Positions 16,278 through 25,423 of a stretch of 64,000 nt of DNA are shown here, piece after piece. The stretch is from positions 2,666,001 through 2,730,000 of the forward strand of contig NZ_LT629743.1 in assembly GCF_900105095.1 (NCBI RefSeq), given 5' to 3'. The first letter of the stretch is position 1, and every line of letters begins with the position of its first letter. A model generated the notes under the pieces. That model searched no databases. It saw only the letters and a list, made by a program, of their open reading frames with translations, and was not told the origin of the DNA. A program made the position numbers and the translations under genes. The DNA comes from Erythrobacter sp. HL-111. GTDB lineage: Bacteria; Pseudomonadota; Alphaproteobacteria; Sphingomonadales; Sphingomonadaceae.

Positions 16278-17594
16278 ATGAAGCCGATCACCATCATGCG
16301 GGGCGTCGCGCCCCTCGCGGGGAGCGCGCTCGGCGCTGCCCTGCTGGCCGCAGGCCCGGCCGCCGCGCAGGACCGCGCGCTGGCCTTCACCGATGCGAAG
16401 ATCCTCACCATGGCGGGCGAGACGATCGAGAACGGCGCGCTCGTGATCGAGGACGGCGTTATCGTCGCGGTCGGCAGCGATGTCGCGATCCCCGCCGACG
16501 CGGAACGGCGCTCGCTCCGGGGCCGCGTGGTCATGCCCGGCATCGTCGACACCCATTCGCATATCGGCCAGGTCGCGGGGGCGGACGGCTCGGGACCGAT
16601 CCAGCCCGAGGTGCGCGCGCTCGATTCGATCGACGCGCTCTCCTCGAACATCGCCAAGGCGCGCGCGGGCGGGGTCACGACCGCCAATGTCATGCCGGGC
16701 TCGGGCCACCTGATGAGCGGCCAGACCTATTACATGAAGCTGCGCGACGGAAAGACCGCCGAGGACATCGCCTTCTCCTACGAGGACGGCGAGGCCCTGG
16801 GCGGCATGAAGATGGCGAACGGCACCAATTCGATGCGCGGGGCAGGCGGCTTTCCCGGCACGCGCGCGAAATCGGCGGCGCTGGTGCGCGAAAGCTTCGT
16901 CGAGGCGCAGGCCTATTGCGACGGCGACAGGAAGAAACGCGACCTCGCCAAGGAAGCCCTGTGCGAGGTGCTTTCGGGCGAGCGGCTGGTGCATTTCCAC
17001 ACCCACCGCGCCGACGACATCATGACCGTGCTTCGCCTCAAGCGCGAATTCGATTTCGACGTGCTGATCCAGCACGGGACCGAGACCTACAAGGTCGCCG
17101 ACAAGCTCGCCGAGGCGGGCATCCCGGTTTCGAACATCACGCTCGATGCGCCGGGCGGGAAGCTCGAGACGATGGACCTCAGGCTCGACAACGCGGGCAT
17201 CCTCGAGCGCGCGGGCGTGCTCGTCTCGATCCATTCGGACGACCCGATCGTCGATTCGCGCATGATGCTGCGCGAAGCGGCGATGGCGGTGCGCGGCGGC
17301 ATGAGCCGCGAAGGCGCGCTGCGGGCGCTGACGATCAACGGGGCGAAGCAGATGCGCCTCGACGACCGCGTGGGTTCGCTCGAAGCGGGCAAGGACGCCG
17401 ATTTCCTGATCCTCGATGGCGATCCCTTCTCGGTCTACACCCACATCCTCGAAACCTGGGTCGAAGGCGAGAAGCTGTTCGACCGCAGCCGCGAGGAGGA
17501 CCTGAAGATGGCGACGGGCGGATACGGCGCGGGCAGTCCGCTGGAGGCGTCGCACCACCATTGGGAAATCGCTGCCGGGGAGGGCGGGCAATGA
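16278..17594 (+). CDS. exported amidohydrolase family protein
   Basis: 438 residues with an N-terminal signal (hydrophobic ALGAALLAAGPAAAQ, cleavage after AAAQ likely). The imidazolonepropionase-like amidohydrolase fold is clear: MPGIVDTHSHIG (metal-binding HxH), LVHFHTHRADDI, LIQHGTETYKVADKL, LVSIHSDDP (catalytic Asp) and the C-terminal GSLEAGKDADFLILDGDPF. It probably hydrolyses a cyclic amide or small peptide bond in the periplasm with bound metal. The downstream paralogue overlaps by ATGA, so the two are made together. Confidence 0.88.
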   Translation: MKPITIMRGVAPLAGSALGAALLAAGPAAAQDRALAFTDAKILTMAGETIENGALVIEDGVIVAVGSDVAIPADAERRSLRGRVVMPGIVDTHSHIGQVAGADGSGPIQPEVRALDSIDALSSNIAKARAGGVTTANVMPGSGHLMSGQTYYMKLRDGKTAEDIAFSYEDGEALGGMKMANGTNSMRGAGGFPGTRAKSAALVRESFVEAQAYCDGDRKKRDLAKEALCEVLSGERLVHFHTHRADDIMTVLRLKREFDFDVLIQHGTETYKVADKLAEAGIPVSNITLDAPGGKLETMDLRLDNAGILERAGVLVSIHSDDPIVDSRMMLREAAMAVRGGMSREGALRALTINGAKQMRLDDRVGSLEAGKDADFLILDGDPFSVYTHILETWVEGEKLFDRSREEDLKMATGGYGAGSPLEASHHHWEIAAGEGGQ

Positions 17595-18808
17595 CCATCG
17601 TGAACAAGCTGCTCGCCGGGGCCGTCGTTTTCGGTCTCGCCGTCCCGGCCCAGGCGCAGGACATCGCGGTCAGGGGCGAACAGGTCCACACCATGGCCGG
17701 CCCCATGATCGAGAACGGCGTCGTGGTGATCGACGACGGCAAGATCGTCGCGGTCGGGCCGGAGGCGAGCACCCCGATCCCCGAAGGTGTCCGCGTGATG
17801 GAAGCGAAGGTGGTGACCCCCGGCCTCGTCGATGCGCGCACGGTCGTCGGGCTCGCGGGCTATCTCAACCAGGACGAGGACCAGGACCAGCTCGACGAGA
17901 GCGCCCCGGTCCAGCCGCAGCTGCGCGCGATCGACGCCTACAACCCGCAGGAAGTGCTGGTCGAATGGCTGCGCGGCTTCGGGATCACGACGATCCACAC
18001 CGGGCACGGCCCCGGCGCGCTCGTTTCCGGGCAGACCATGGTCGCCAAGACCGCCGGCCTGACCGCCGATGATGCGATGATCCGCGGCGACGCCATGGTC
18101 GCGGCCAATCTCGGTCCCTGGGCGCTCACCGACGGGTCGAAATCGCCCGGCACCCGAGCCAAGCAGATCGCGCTGCTCCGCAAGGCCCTGCTCGACGCGC
18201 AGGCCGGCGAGGAAGAGGAGGGCGACACCAAGGCCGCGGCCAAGCCGCCGAGCCTCCAGACGCAGGTGTTGCGCGAAGTGCTCGCCGGGCGGCGGCCGCT
18301 GCTGGTGACGGCCCACCGCTCGCAGGACATCATGAGCGCGCTCCGGCTGAAGGAGGAATTCGGCATCGACCTCGTCCTCGACGGGGCGTCCGAAGCCTAT
18401 CTCCTGACCGACGCGATCAAGGCCGCGGGCGTCGACGTGATCCTCCACCCGCCGATGGCGCGGCAATATGGCGAGCTGGAGAATGCGAGCTTCACCACGG
18501 GCGCCGTGCTGCGCGACGCGGCGATCCCCTTCGCCTACCAGTCGGGCTACGAGGGCTATGTGCCCAAGACCCGGGTCGTGCTGTGGGAAGCGGCGATGGC
18601 GGCGGCGAACGGGCTGGAATGGAACGAGGCGCTGTCGGCCATCACCATCGATGCCGCGCGGATCGTCGGGGTCGATGACCGGGTCGGCTCGATCGAGGTC
18701 GGCAAGGACGGGGACGTGGCGCTGTTCGACGGCGACCCGTTCGAATATACCTCGCACGCGGTCGGCGTGGTGATCGACGGCGAAGTCGTCAGCGAGACGC
18801 CGCAATAG
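17591..18808 (+). CDS. exported amidohydrolase paralogue lacking the HxH metal motif
   Basis: 405 residues with a cleavable signal (KLLAGAVVFGLAVPAQAQ). It aligns with the preceding amidohydrolase through the IENGVVVIDDGKIVAVG start, the SGQTM and PGTRAKQIALLRKALLDAQ blocks and the GSIEVGKDGDVALFDGDPFEY end. Metal-site residues are gone: DTHSHIG is DARTVVG, VHFHTH is LVTAHRS, and the HSDDP loop is YQSGYE. An acidic insert (AGEEEEGDTKAAAK) is also present. It is probably non-catalytic and may pair structurally with its partner. The last 20 nt overlap the 3' end of the convergent aldehyde dehydrogenase gene. Confidence 0.85.
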   Translation: MTIVNKLLAGAVVFGLAVPAQAQDIAVRGEQVHTMAGPMIENGVVVIDDGKIVAVGPEASTPIPEGVRVMEAKVVTPGLVDARTVVGLAGYLNQDEDQDQLDESAPVQPQLRAIDAYNPQEVLVEWLRGFGITTIHTGHGPGALVSGQTMVAKTAGLTADDAMIRGDAMVAANLGPWALTDGSKSPGTRAKQIALLRKALLDAQAGEEEEGDTKAAAKPPSLQTQVLREVLAGRRPLLVTAHRSQDIMSALRLKEEFGIDLVLDGASEAYLLTDAIKAAGVDVILHPPMARQYGELENASFTTGAVLRDAAIPFAYQSGYEGYVPKTRVVLWEAAMAAANGLEWNEALSAITIDAARIVGVDDRVGSIEVGKDGDVALFDGDPFEYTSHAVGVVIDGEVVSETPQ

Positions 18809-20240
18809 GGCGAACCCGGCTCATCGTCCGCGGCAGGGTGTATTCGAGCAGGCCCTCAAGCCCGTTCTCGACCCCGAAACCCGACTGGCCGTGGCCGGCG
18901 AAGGGAACGAGGGGCGAGAGCGGGCGGCATTCGTTGACCCAGACATTGCCCGCGCGCAGCCGCTCGCCGAGCGCCCAGCCCGCTTCCTCGTCCCCGGCCC
19001 AGACCGTGGCGCCGAGGGCAAAGGGGGAGGCGTTGGCGCGGGCGACCGCCTCGTCGTAATCGTCGAACCGCAGAAGGGGGAGGATCGGGCCGAACTGTTC
19101 CTCCTGCACGATGCGCGCGGTATCCGGCGGGTTGTCGATGATCGCGGGGTTCAGGAAATGGCCCGGTCGCTGCGGCACCTCGGCGCCGCAGGCGAAGGCG
19201 AGGCCGCTCGCCCGGCAATCCGCCCACAGGTCCAGCAGCCGGTCATATTGCCTCCGGTTGTTGACCGGGCCGAGCATGGTCGCCTCGTCCATCCCGTCGC
19301 CCACCGTGACCCCGGCGGCGTATTCGACAAGCGCATCGCGCACCGCGTCGTGGACGCCGGCGTGGACATAGACCCGTTTCGAGGCGACGCAGACCTGCCC
19401 CGAATTCCCGAAGGACGCCCAGAACAGCGCCTTTGCCAGCCCCGCGGGATCGACGTCGTGCATGACGATCGCCGGATCGTTCCCGCCCAGTTCGAGAGTC
19501 AGCCGCTTCAGCCCGTCGGCAGCGCTGCGCATCACGTCCCGCCCGGTCGCGGTGGAGCCGGTGAAGGCGATCTTGTCGATCCCCCGATGGGCCGTCAGCC
19601 ACGGGCCGAGCTGGTCCCCGCCGCTCACCACATTGAGCACGCCGGGCGGCAGGATGCCTCGCGCGATCTCCCCCAGCTTGAGCGTCGCGAGCGGGGTGAA
19701 GGGCGAAGGCTTCATCACCACGGTATTGCCGGTCACCAGCGCCGGGCCGAGCTTGAAGGCGGCAAGCAGTAGCGGATAGTTCCAGGGCGCGATCGCCGCG
19801 ACCACGCCGATCGGCACGCGCCGCGTCTCGCAATAGCGCGTGCCGCTGTCCTCGTGGACCTCGCGCGGGATGGCGAAGCCGGCGGCGGCGCGCAGCCATG
19901 ACACCAGCCCTGCGACCTCGCGCGCGGCGTCCCTGATCGGTTTGCCCTGTTCCCGGGTCAGGAGCGCCGCGAGCGGGTCGGCATCGGCCTCGACGGCGTC
20001 GGCGAGCTCGCGCACCATCCGCGCCCGTTCGCCATGGGGCGTCGCGGCCCATGCGGCGAAGGCGCCGCGCGCCGCCGCCACGGCGGCGTCGAGGTCGTCC
20101 GGGCGGGCATCGGGCGCCTCGGCAAAGGGCTGCCCGGTCGCGGGATTGATCACCGGCAGCGCCCGCGCCGCCCGATGCGCCCCGCCGCCGATGGTCATCG
20201 CGAAACCGCCGTCGAACCGCACCCGTGCGCGCCTTTCCAT
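18789..20240 (-). CDS. aldehyde dehydrogenase family protein
   Basis: 483 residues. NAD(P)-dependent aldehyde oxidation is indicated by VVAAIAPWNYPLLLAAFKLGPALVTGN, VMKPSPFTPL, IAFTGSTATGRDVM, the glutamate motif LELGGNDPAIV, the catalytic Cys in NSGQVCVASKRVYV and EEQFGPILPLLRFD. The ATG at 20240 is used here, and an internal ATG at 20198 (MTIGGGAHR) is an equally possible start. It lies 10 nt after a small helical gene in a minus-strand operon with a phosphotransferase and an SDR, suggesting oxidation of an aldehyde made in the same catabolic pathway. Confidence 0.9.
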   Translation of the reverse strand: MERRARVRFDGGFAMTIGGGAHRAARALPVINPATGQPFAEAPDARPDDLDAAVAAARGAFAAWAATPHGERARMVRELADAVEADADPLAALLTREQGKPIRDAAREVAGLVSWLRAAAGFAIPREVHEDSGTRYCETRRVPIGVVAAIAPWNYPLLLAAFKLGPALVTGNTVVMKPSPFTPLATLKLGEIARGILPPGVLNVVSGGDQLGPWLTAHRGIDKIAFTGSTATGRDVMRSAADGLKRLTLELGGNDPAIVMHDVDPAGLAKALFWASFGNSGQVCVASKRVYVHAGVHDAVRDALVEYAAGVTVGDGMDEATMLGPVNNRRQYDRLLDLWADCRASGLAFACGAEVPQRPGHFLNPAIIDNPPDTARIVQEEQFGPILPLLRFDDYDEAVARANASPFALGATVWAGDEEAGWALGERLRAGNVWVNECRPLSPLVPFAGHGQSGFGVENGLEGLLEYTLPRTMSRVRPIAASR

Positions 20241-20250
20241 GGCCGGACGG

Positions 20251-20730
20251 TCAGGCCGCGCTGAGGTCGATGTCGAAGCCCATCACCGCGAACCACTCGC
20301 GGTCCTTGGCCGCGCGTTCGCGGGCGAGCGGCAGGATCGTGTCCGAGAGCGCGGCGCGATAGACGTCCTCGCCCGCCTGCCGCGCGGCGACGAGCAGGTC
20401 GTCGATCGCGACCCGCAGGCGCTCGGCCGAGGCACGCGGCTCCTCCCCCGACCCCTCGAGCGCAGCCTCGAGCGCGGCGCGTTGCGGCGCGCAGGCCGCG
20501 GGCGCCGCGTCGAGCGCGAGGATCGCGCCGGCCATGCGTTTCAGGTCGTCCAGTTCGCCCGTTTCGAAGCCGGGCGTCGCGTCGCGCTGGGCCTGGATGA
20601 TCCGGATGTGCCCGATCGCGAGCATGACCTGTTCCTGCGCGAGGCTCGCGGTTGCGGGGAGCGCGGGCAGCACCACGGTTTCGAGCGCGCGCAGCACCGA
20701 GTTCAGGCGATCGTCGACCGAAGGGTTCAT
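20251..20730 (-). CDS. hypothetical helical protein between phosphotransferase and aldehyde dehydrogenase
   Basis: 159 residues, nearly all helical, with no signal peptide and no membrane segment. Sequence landmarks are VDDRLNSVLRALETVVLPALP, an Arg/Gln-rich GHIRIIQAQRD stretch and C-terminal ERAAKDREWFAVMGFDIDLS. I cannot name a family with confidence. The start ATG at 20730 overlaps the upstream phosphotransferase stop (20727-20730), and position and coupling suggest a partner protein of that kinase-like enzyme. Small helical proteins next to ACAD10-like phosphotransferases are known, but the link here is inference. Confidence 0.7.
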   Translation of the reverse strand: MNPSVDDRLNSVLRALETVVLPALPATASLAQEQVMLAIGHIRIIQAQRDATPGFETGELDDLKRMAGAILALDAAPAACAPQRAALEAALEGSGEEPRASAERLRVAIDDLLVAARQAGEDVYRAALSDTILPLARERAAKDREWFAVMGFDIDLSAA

Positions 20731-21869
20731 CGGCTTTCCTCCATCATCAGGAGCCGGGCGAGTTCGTCGACGAACATCGGCCCGGTGGCGGCGAGGAAGG
20801 TGAGCAGCACGTCCTGGTGGTTGTGCGCCGAGCGCGCCGCCTGCATCCCCAACGCCGAGACGAGGATGTAGCTTTTCCAGGCGTTGAACACCGTGAAGTA
20901 ATGCAGTTTCGCGCGGTCGACCGCGCTCCCGCTCGCCGCTTCGTAGCGGGCGATCATCTCTTCGGGCGGGGCGATGTCGCTGGCACGGAAGACCCCGTCG
21001 ATGCTGCTCCCGAAGACCGGCTGCAGCAGCCAGCCGAGGTCGGCGTGGAAATCGCCGATATAGGCCATCTCCCAGTCGAGGATCGCGGTGACCTGCCCGG
21101 TCACCTCGTCGAACAGGTAGTTGCCGGTGCGATAGTCGCCGTGGACCACGCAAGGGTCGGGGCAATCGGGGACGTTGTCCTCGAGCCATTGCGTCGCAAG
21201 CCGCAGTACCGGTTCGCGCGTGACCGCGTCCTGTTCGAGCAGTTCCTTCCAGAACTGGATCAGCCAGCGCGTCGGCTGCTTGGGATCGTCCAGCGGCGCG
21301 GCGAAATGTTTGAGGTTCGCCGCGCGCCAGTCGAACTTGTGGATCGCGGCGAGATTCTCGAAATATTGCGGGGCGATCATGCCGCGCAGCGGATCGCCCA
21401 GCACCGTGCCGAGGCCGGTGACGCTGACCCCGTCGGTCCGGGGCTTGGTCACCCCGGCGACGAATTCCATGATGATCGCCGGCATCGGGAAATGCGACGG
21501 CTCGGCATCGAGCCAGATCGGGCGCGGGACCGGCACGACGCCCTGGAACGCGGTCAGGATCTCGAACTCGCGCTCGCGGCTCGTCTCGGTGATCCCCTCG
21601 AGAGCGTCCATCCGCAGGACATAGCGGCGCGTCTCCCCGTCCGGCCCGGCGAGCGAGAAGACGAACTGCTCCTTCGATGCCCCGCCGCCGATCCGGGCGA
21701 CATCGGAGACGGTCGCGCCCGGCTCCTCGCGCGCGAAGAAGCTTTCGAGCAGGGCCGCGATATCGGCGTCGCGCTGCGGAATGTAGGGCGGCATCGCGCG
21801 ACGCGCCTTGCGCGCCTCGAGCATGGCGGCGAGCCGCGGTTCGGTATCGACCATCTTCGCCCCCCTCAT
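20727..21869 (-). CDS. phosphotransferase family protein (APH / ACAD10-like kinase)
   Basis: 380 residues from ATG 21869, which overlaps the SDR stop by ATGA; ATG 21854 (MVDTEP) is an alternative. The aminoglycoside-phosphotransferase fold is shown by RIGGGASKEQFVFSLAG (nucleotide loop), YVLRMDALEG, CVVHGDYRTGNYLFDE (catalytic Brenner motif) and AILDWEMAYIGDFHADLGWL (metal Asp). Such proteins phosphorylate hydroxyl groups, for example hydroxyacyl-CoA in ACAD10/11. Here it is surrounded by an SDR and an aldehyde dehydrogenase, so phosphorylation of a catabolic alcohol intermediate is plausible. Confidence 0.88.
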   Translation of the reverse strand: MRGAKMVDTEPRLAAMLEARKARRAMPPYIPQRDADIAALLESFFAREEPGATVSDVARIGGGASKEQFVFSLAGPDGETRRYVLRMDALEGITETSREREFEILTAFQGVVPVPRPIWLDAEPSHFPMPAIIMEFVAGVTKPRTDGVSVTGLGTVLGDPLRGMIAPQYFENLAAIHKFDWRAANLKHFAAPLDDPKQPTRWLIQFWKELLEQDAVTREPVLRLATQWLEDNVPDCPDPCVVHGDYRTGNYLFDEVTGQVTAILDWEMAYIGDFHADLGWLLQPVFGSSIDGVFRASDIAPPEEMIARYEAASGSAVDRAKLHYFTVFNAWKSYILVSALGMQAARSAHNHQDVLLTFLAATGPMFVDELARLLMMEESR

Positions 21870-22633
21870 GCCGCCAGGAACCCGCCGTCGACGGGATAGA
21901 CGCCGCCGGTGCAATAGACCGCCTCGTCGCTGGCGAGGAAGGCGACCAGGTTGGCGACTTCCTCGTTGGTGCCGTAGCGGCCCATCGCGATCAGCGCGGT
22001 GAAGCCGGTCCGGGCGGCGGAGGGATCGCCCGGGCTCGCCTGGCCTTCGATCGACTGCATCATGGCGTTGTCGATCGGCGCCGGCGCGACGCAGTTGACG
22101 CGGATCCTCGCCGGCGCGAGCTCGAGCGCGGCGACCCTGGCGAGGCCGCAGATGGCGTGCTTGCTCGCGGCATAGGCGCCGATTCCCGGCACGCCCACGA
22201 CCCCCGCGACCGAGGAGATCGCGACGATCGCCCCGCCGGTTTCCTGCATCGCGGGGGCGGCGTGCTTGATCGCGAGGAACACGCTGTTGATGTTGGTGCG
22301 CTGGACCGCCTCGAAATCCTCGAGGCTGGTGGCGGTGAGCGGCATCACCCGGCCTTCCGACCCGGCATTGGCGACGAAGGCGTCGAGCCGCCCGAACCGT
22401 TCGACCGTCGCCGCGACGAGCGCCGCGACATCGTCTTCCGCGGCCGGCTGCCCGGCGCAGGTGGCGACGCGGTCGCCAGCCTCGAGCGCCGCGGCCAGCG
22501 CGGCGAGGCGATCCCCGTCGCGCCCGGCGAGCATCACGCTCGCCCCTTCATCCAGCAGTTTGCGAACCGTCGCCCCGCCGATGCCCCCGGTCGCGCCGGT
22601 GACGATGGCGACCTTGCCTTCCAACCTCATCAT
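21866..22633 (-). CDS. short-chain dehydrogenase/reductase
   Basis: 255 residues, classical SDR. The nucleotide motif is TGATGGIGGATVRKL (TGxxxGIG), with NAGSEG near 90, catalytic Ser in VAISSVAGVVG, and YAASK near 155. It ends GGVYPVDGGFLAA, as SDRs do. The start is ATG at 22633 (a second ATG three bases later is possible). It is the first gene of the minus-strand operon that continues into phosphotransferase, small protein and aldehyde dehydrogenase, and it is divergent from the TetR gene at 22851. Confidence 0.92.
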   Translation of the reverse strand: MMRLEGKVAIVTGATGGIGGATVRKLLDEGASVMLAGRDGDRLAALAAALEAGDRVATCAGQPAAEDDVAALVAATVERFGRLDAFVANAGSEGRVMPLTATSLEDFEAVQRTNINSVFLAIKHAAPAMQETGGAIVAISSVAGVVGVPGIGAYAASKHAICGLARVAALELAPARIRVNCVAPAPIDNAMMQSIEGQASPGDPSAARTGFTALIAMGRYGTNEEVANLVAFLASDEAVYCTGGVYPVDGGFLAA

Positions 22634-22764
22634 GAGCCTCTCCCCGTTCTGACCGCATGATCACTGTCCCGGGCCGGGGCAGGCGCGTTTCGTTCACCTT
22701 GTCCATCCTTCTCCGGCCCGGTTAGCGATCATGCCGAAGAGCCCGCGCCCTGTCAGCCAAAAAA

Positions 22765-22776
22765 TTGACATTGACA
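22765..22776. promoter_or_regulatory. tandem TTGACA in the SDR-TetR intergenic region
   Basis: Two TTGACA hexamers lie back to back in an AT-rich stretch between the divergent SDR and TetR genes. They could serve as a -35 box or a TetR operator half-site. No convincing -10 was found at the right distance on the plus strand, so only regulatory potential is claimed. Confidence 0.3.
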
Positions 22777-22814
22777 TCACTTTTGCAATCAGTGACCAAC
22801 GGGGCCGGGACTTG

Positions 22815-22833
22815 GCCCCCTTGCGAAGGGGGC
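22815..22833 (+). repeat. 8-bp perfect inverted repeat in the TetR leader
   Basis: GCCCCCTT and AAGGGGGC flank a GCG loop, ending 17 nt before the TetR start codon. The hairpin would sit in the 5' leader upstream of the ribosome-binding sequence GGGGAGCAAGG. It may be an operator or an RNA hairpin that affects translation. It has no U tract, so a terminator is unlikely. Confidence 0.6.
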
Positions 22834-22850
22834 ATTTTCGGGGAGCAAGG

Positions 22851-23504
22851 ATGACGCAAGAGGCAGCCGACCAGGCGCAACTGGAGCTTCCTCCCACCCG
22901 CAAGGGCAAGGCGACGCGCGAAAAGCTGCTCGCGGCGGCGCGGGTGTGCTTCGGCCGTTACGGCTACGGCGCGGTCCGGGTCGCCGACATCGTCGCTGAG
23001 GCGGGCACCAGCCACGGCCTGTTCTACCGCCACTTCCAGGACAAGGACGCGATCCTCCTCACGGTGCTGGAAAGCCTCAACGACAAGCTGCGCCAGACCT
23101 CGGCCCGTTCGGTGGGGGAGGACGACGTGCTCTCGCTCGAACGGCTCGAGGCGCGCAACATCCAGTTCTTCGCCGATTACCGCCGCGATCGCCTGCTGCT
23201 GCGGGTCGCGCGGGAAGCGGCGGCGCAGGAGGACGTGAGCAATTTCCGCCGGGTCTGGCTGCAGATGCGCGACCGCTTCGTCCACCGGACCGAGCGCTGG
23301 ATCGAACGGCTCGCGGCGAGCGGCGAGATCGCGCCCGTGGCCGACGTGCCCATGGTCGCGCAGGGCCTGTGCTCGCTCACCGAACAGCTCGCCTATGTCC
23401 AGATCGGGCTCGCGGCCGAGGATCCGGACGATGCCTTCATCGAACGGCTCGGCAGGAGCTGCGGGCTCATCTGGTACCGCACGCTGGCGGGGGGCGCGGC
23501 GTGA
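22851..23504 (+). CDS. TetR-family regulator
   Basis: 217 residues. The N-terminal DNA-binding domain reads KATREKLLAAARVCFGRYGYGAVRVADIVAEAGTSHGLFYRHFQDKDAILLTVLE, with the classic FYRHFxxKD turn. The rest is the helical ligand-binding domain. ATG 22851 is chosen because it has a good Shine-Dalgarno (GGAGCAAGG); the frame is open further upstream without a useful start. It is first in an operon with P450, SDR, phosphatase and AMP-ligase genes and divergent from the SDR operon, so it probably regulates both. Confidence 0.9.
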   Translation: MTQEAADQAQLELPPTRKGKATREKLLAAARVCFGRYGYGAVRVADIVAEAGTSHGLFYRHFQDKDAILLTVLESLNDKLRQTSARSVGEDDVLSLERLEARNIQFFADYRRDRLLLRVAREAAAQEDVSNFRRVWLQMRDRFVHRTERWIERLAASGEIAPVADVPMVAQGLCSLTEQLAYVQIGLAAEDPDDAFIERLGRSCGLIWYRTLAGGAA

Positions 23505-24667
23505 GCCGGATCGACCTCCTCGACCTTGCGCCGTTCGAGGCCAGCCGGGAACACGAGGTCTTCGCCGAACTGCGCGCTGCGCCCGGCCTGTGGTTCAATC
23601 CCGAGCCCGGGTGTGAGGGGTTCTGGTGCGCGACCCGCCACGCGGACGTGGTCGCCGCCGCGCGCGACCACCGCATGTTCATCTCGGGCGAGGGCACGCA
23701 GATCCGGAACCGCCGCGCCGAAGGCCACGGCGCGCCGAGCGTCCACAACGCCGACCCGCCGCTCCACGGCAAGCTGCGGGCCGTCGCCATGCCCGGCCTT
23801 TCGCGCGAGGCGATCGCCGCGCGGGCCGACCGGTTCGAGGCCATCGTCGAGAACCTCGTCGCCGAGGCGCCGCGGGGCGAGGTGTTCGATTTCGTCGCTG
23901 CCATCGCGGTGCGGATGCCGATGCTGGTGATCGCCGACGTCCTCGGCGTCCCGCCACCCGAAGCCCCCGCGCTGGTCGACCACGCCAATCTCATGAGCGA
24001 CATGCGCGCAAGCGACGCCGAACAGGCGGCCGCGCGCGGGCAGCTGTTCGACTATTTCCGCGCCCTCGTCCAGGCGAAGCGCCGGATTCCGGGCGACGAC
24101 CTCGCCACGCGGCTGGTCACCGCAAGACTGGACGACGCGCCGCTCGAGCAGCAATTGCTCGACGCCTACCTCATGCTCATCACCATCGCGGGGAACGAGA
24201 CCACCCGCTTTCTCGTCACCGGCGGCCTGCACCAGCTCGTGCGGCAGGGCGCCTGGAACGAGCTGCGGGAACGGCCCGAACTGATCCCGACGGCGGTCGA
24301 GGAAATGTGCCGCTTCGTCTCGCCCGTGACGCACATGCGCCGCACCGCCGCGCGCGACACCGAACTTGCGGGCACCAGAATCGCGGCCGGCGACAAGGTC
24401 GTGCTGTGGTTTTCCAGCGCCAACCGCGACGAGGACGTGTTCGAGCGGCCGGCCGAGCTGGTGCTCGACCGCAGGCCGAACCCGCATGTCGGCTTCGGCG
24501 TGGGGGCGCATTTCTGCCTTGGCGCGCATCTTGCCCGGCTCGAGGCGCGGATGCTGTTCGCGGCCATGGCGCGCGAATTCGCCGACATCGAGATCGTCGA
24601 GCCGCCCGAACGCCTGCCGTCCAACTGGTTCACCGGCTGGACCGCGATGCGGGTGCGCTGGCAATGA
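23501..24667 (+). CDS. cytochrome P450
   Basis: 388 residues from a GTG that overlaps the TetR stop (GTGA). A soluble bacterial P450 is shown by the I-helix oxygen-activation motif IAGNETTRFL, the ExxR-type K-helix segment TAVEEMCRF, SANRDEDVFERPAEL and the heme loop FGVGAHFCLGAHLARLE with the proximal Cys. It hydroxylates a hydrophobic substrate using a ferredoxin system that is not encoded nearby. The neighbouring SDR, ligase and TonB receptor suggest a degradation pathway for an imported terpenoid, steroid-like or aromatic compound (inference). Confidence 0.93.
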   Translation: MSRIDLLDLAPFEASREHEVFAELRAAPGLWFNPEPGCEGFWCATRHADVVAAARDHRMFISGEGTQIRNRRAEGHGAPSVHNADPPLHGKLRAVAMPGLSREAIAARADRFEAIVENLVAEAPRGEVFDFVAAIAVRMPMLVIADVLGVPPPEAPALVDHANLMSDMRASDAEQAAARGQLFDYFRALVQAKRRIPGDDLATRLVTARLDDAPLEQQLLDAYLMLITIAGNETTRFLVTGGLHQLVRQGAWNELRERPELIPTAVEEMCRFVSPVTHMRRTAARDTELAGTRIAAGDKVVLWFSSANRDEDVFERPAELVLDRRPNPHVGFGVGAHFCLGAHLARLEARMLFAAMAREFADIEIVEPPERLPSNWFTGWTAMRVRWQ

Positions 24668-25422
24668 GCCGCCGCGTCCTCGTCACCGGCAGCGCGAGCG
24701 GGATCGGCGCGGCCCTCGCCGAGCGGCTGCGGGCGGCGGGGGACGAGGTGATCGGGCTCGACCGGCGCGACGCCGACATCGCCTGCGACCTCACCGACCC
24801 CGCGCAGATCGCCGCCGCAGCGGAATCGGTCGCGGCCCCGCTCGACGCGCTGGCGCTCGTCGCCGGCCTGCCCGGAACCGCCCCGGCCGACGCGATCTTC
24901 GCGGTCAACACCGATGCGCCGCGCCGGCTTGCCGAAGCCTTCGCCGCCAAGCTGGCCGAGGGCGGCGCCATCGTCGTCGTCAGCAGCGTGACCGCGGCGC
25001 GCTGCCCGCTCGACGCGGCGGCGCTAGACGACCTGCTGGCCCTGCCGCCGGGCGAGATCGCCCGGGCGAGCGGGGTCACGGACGGCAAGGCGGCCTATGA
25101 ATGGTCCAAGGCGCTCGTCAACCGCTGGACCGAACACGCCGCGCGCGCCTTCCTCCCGCGCGGGATCAGGGTCAACGCGGTCAGCCCCGGCCCCGTCGAA
25201 ACGCCGATCCTCGCCGATTTCGAGCGGTCGATCGGGGCCGACCGGATCGCCGCCGCGGCGCAGCTGACCGGGCGGCACGGGCGGCCCGACGAGATCGCTG
25301 CCGCCATCGCCTTCCTGCTTTCGCCCGATGCGGCCTGGGTCAACGGCGCGAACCTCAAGGTCGACGGGGGCTATCACGCCCTGCGCGCGACCGCCTCCCC
25401 CGCGGCGGGAAAGGCGGCCTGA
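24664..25422 (+). CDS. short-chain dehydrogenase/reductase
   Basis: 252 residues, ATG overlapping the P450 stop. It has TGSASGIGAALAERL (cofactor), catalytic Ser in VVVSSVTAARCPLD and the YEWSK catalytic Tyr/Lys near 140 (YxxxK). The C-terminal GRHGRPDEIAAAIAFLLSP and VDGGYHAL are standard. No NNAG motif is present: AGLPGTAPAD replaces it, as in a divergent 3-alpha-hydroxysteroid dehydrogenase-like subgroup. Probably oxidises the alcohol made by the P450 upstream. Confidence 0.9.
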   Translation: MSRRVLVTGSASGIGAALAERLRAAGDEVIGLDRRDADIACDLTDPAQIAAAAESVAAPLDALALVAGLPGTAPADAIFAVNTDAPRRLAEAFAAKLAEGGAIVVVSSVTAARCPLDAAALDDLLALPPGEIARASGVTDGKAAYEWSKALVNRWTEHAARAFLPRGIRVNAVSPGPVETPILADFERSIGADRIAAAAQLTGRHGRPDEIAAAIAFLLSPDAAWVNGANLKVDGGYHALRATASPAAGKAA

Positions 25423-25423
25423 C

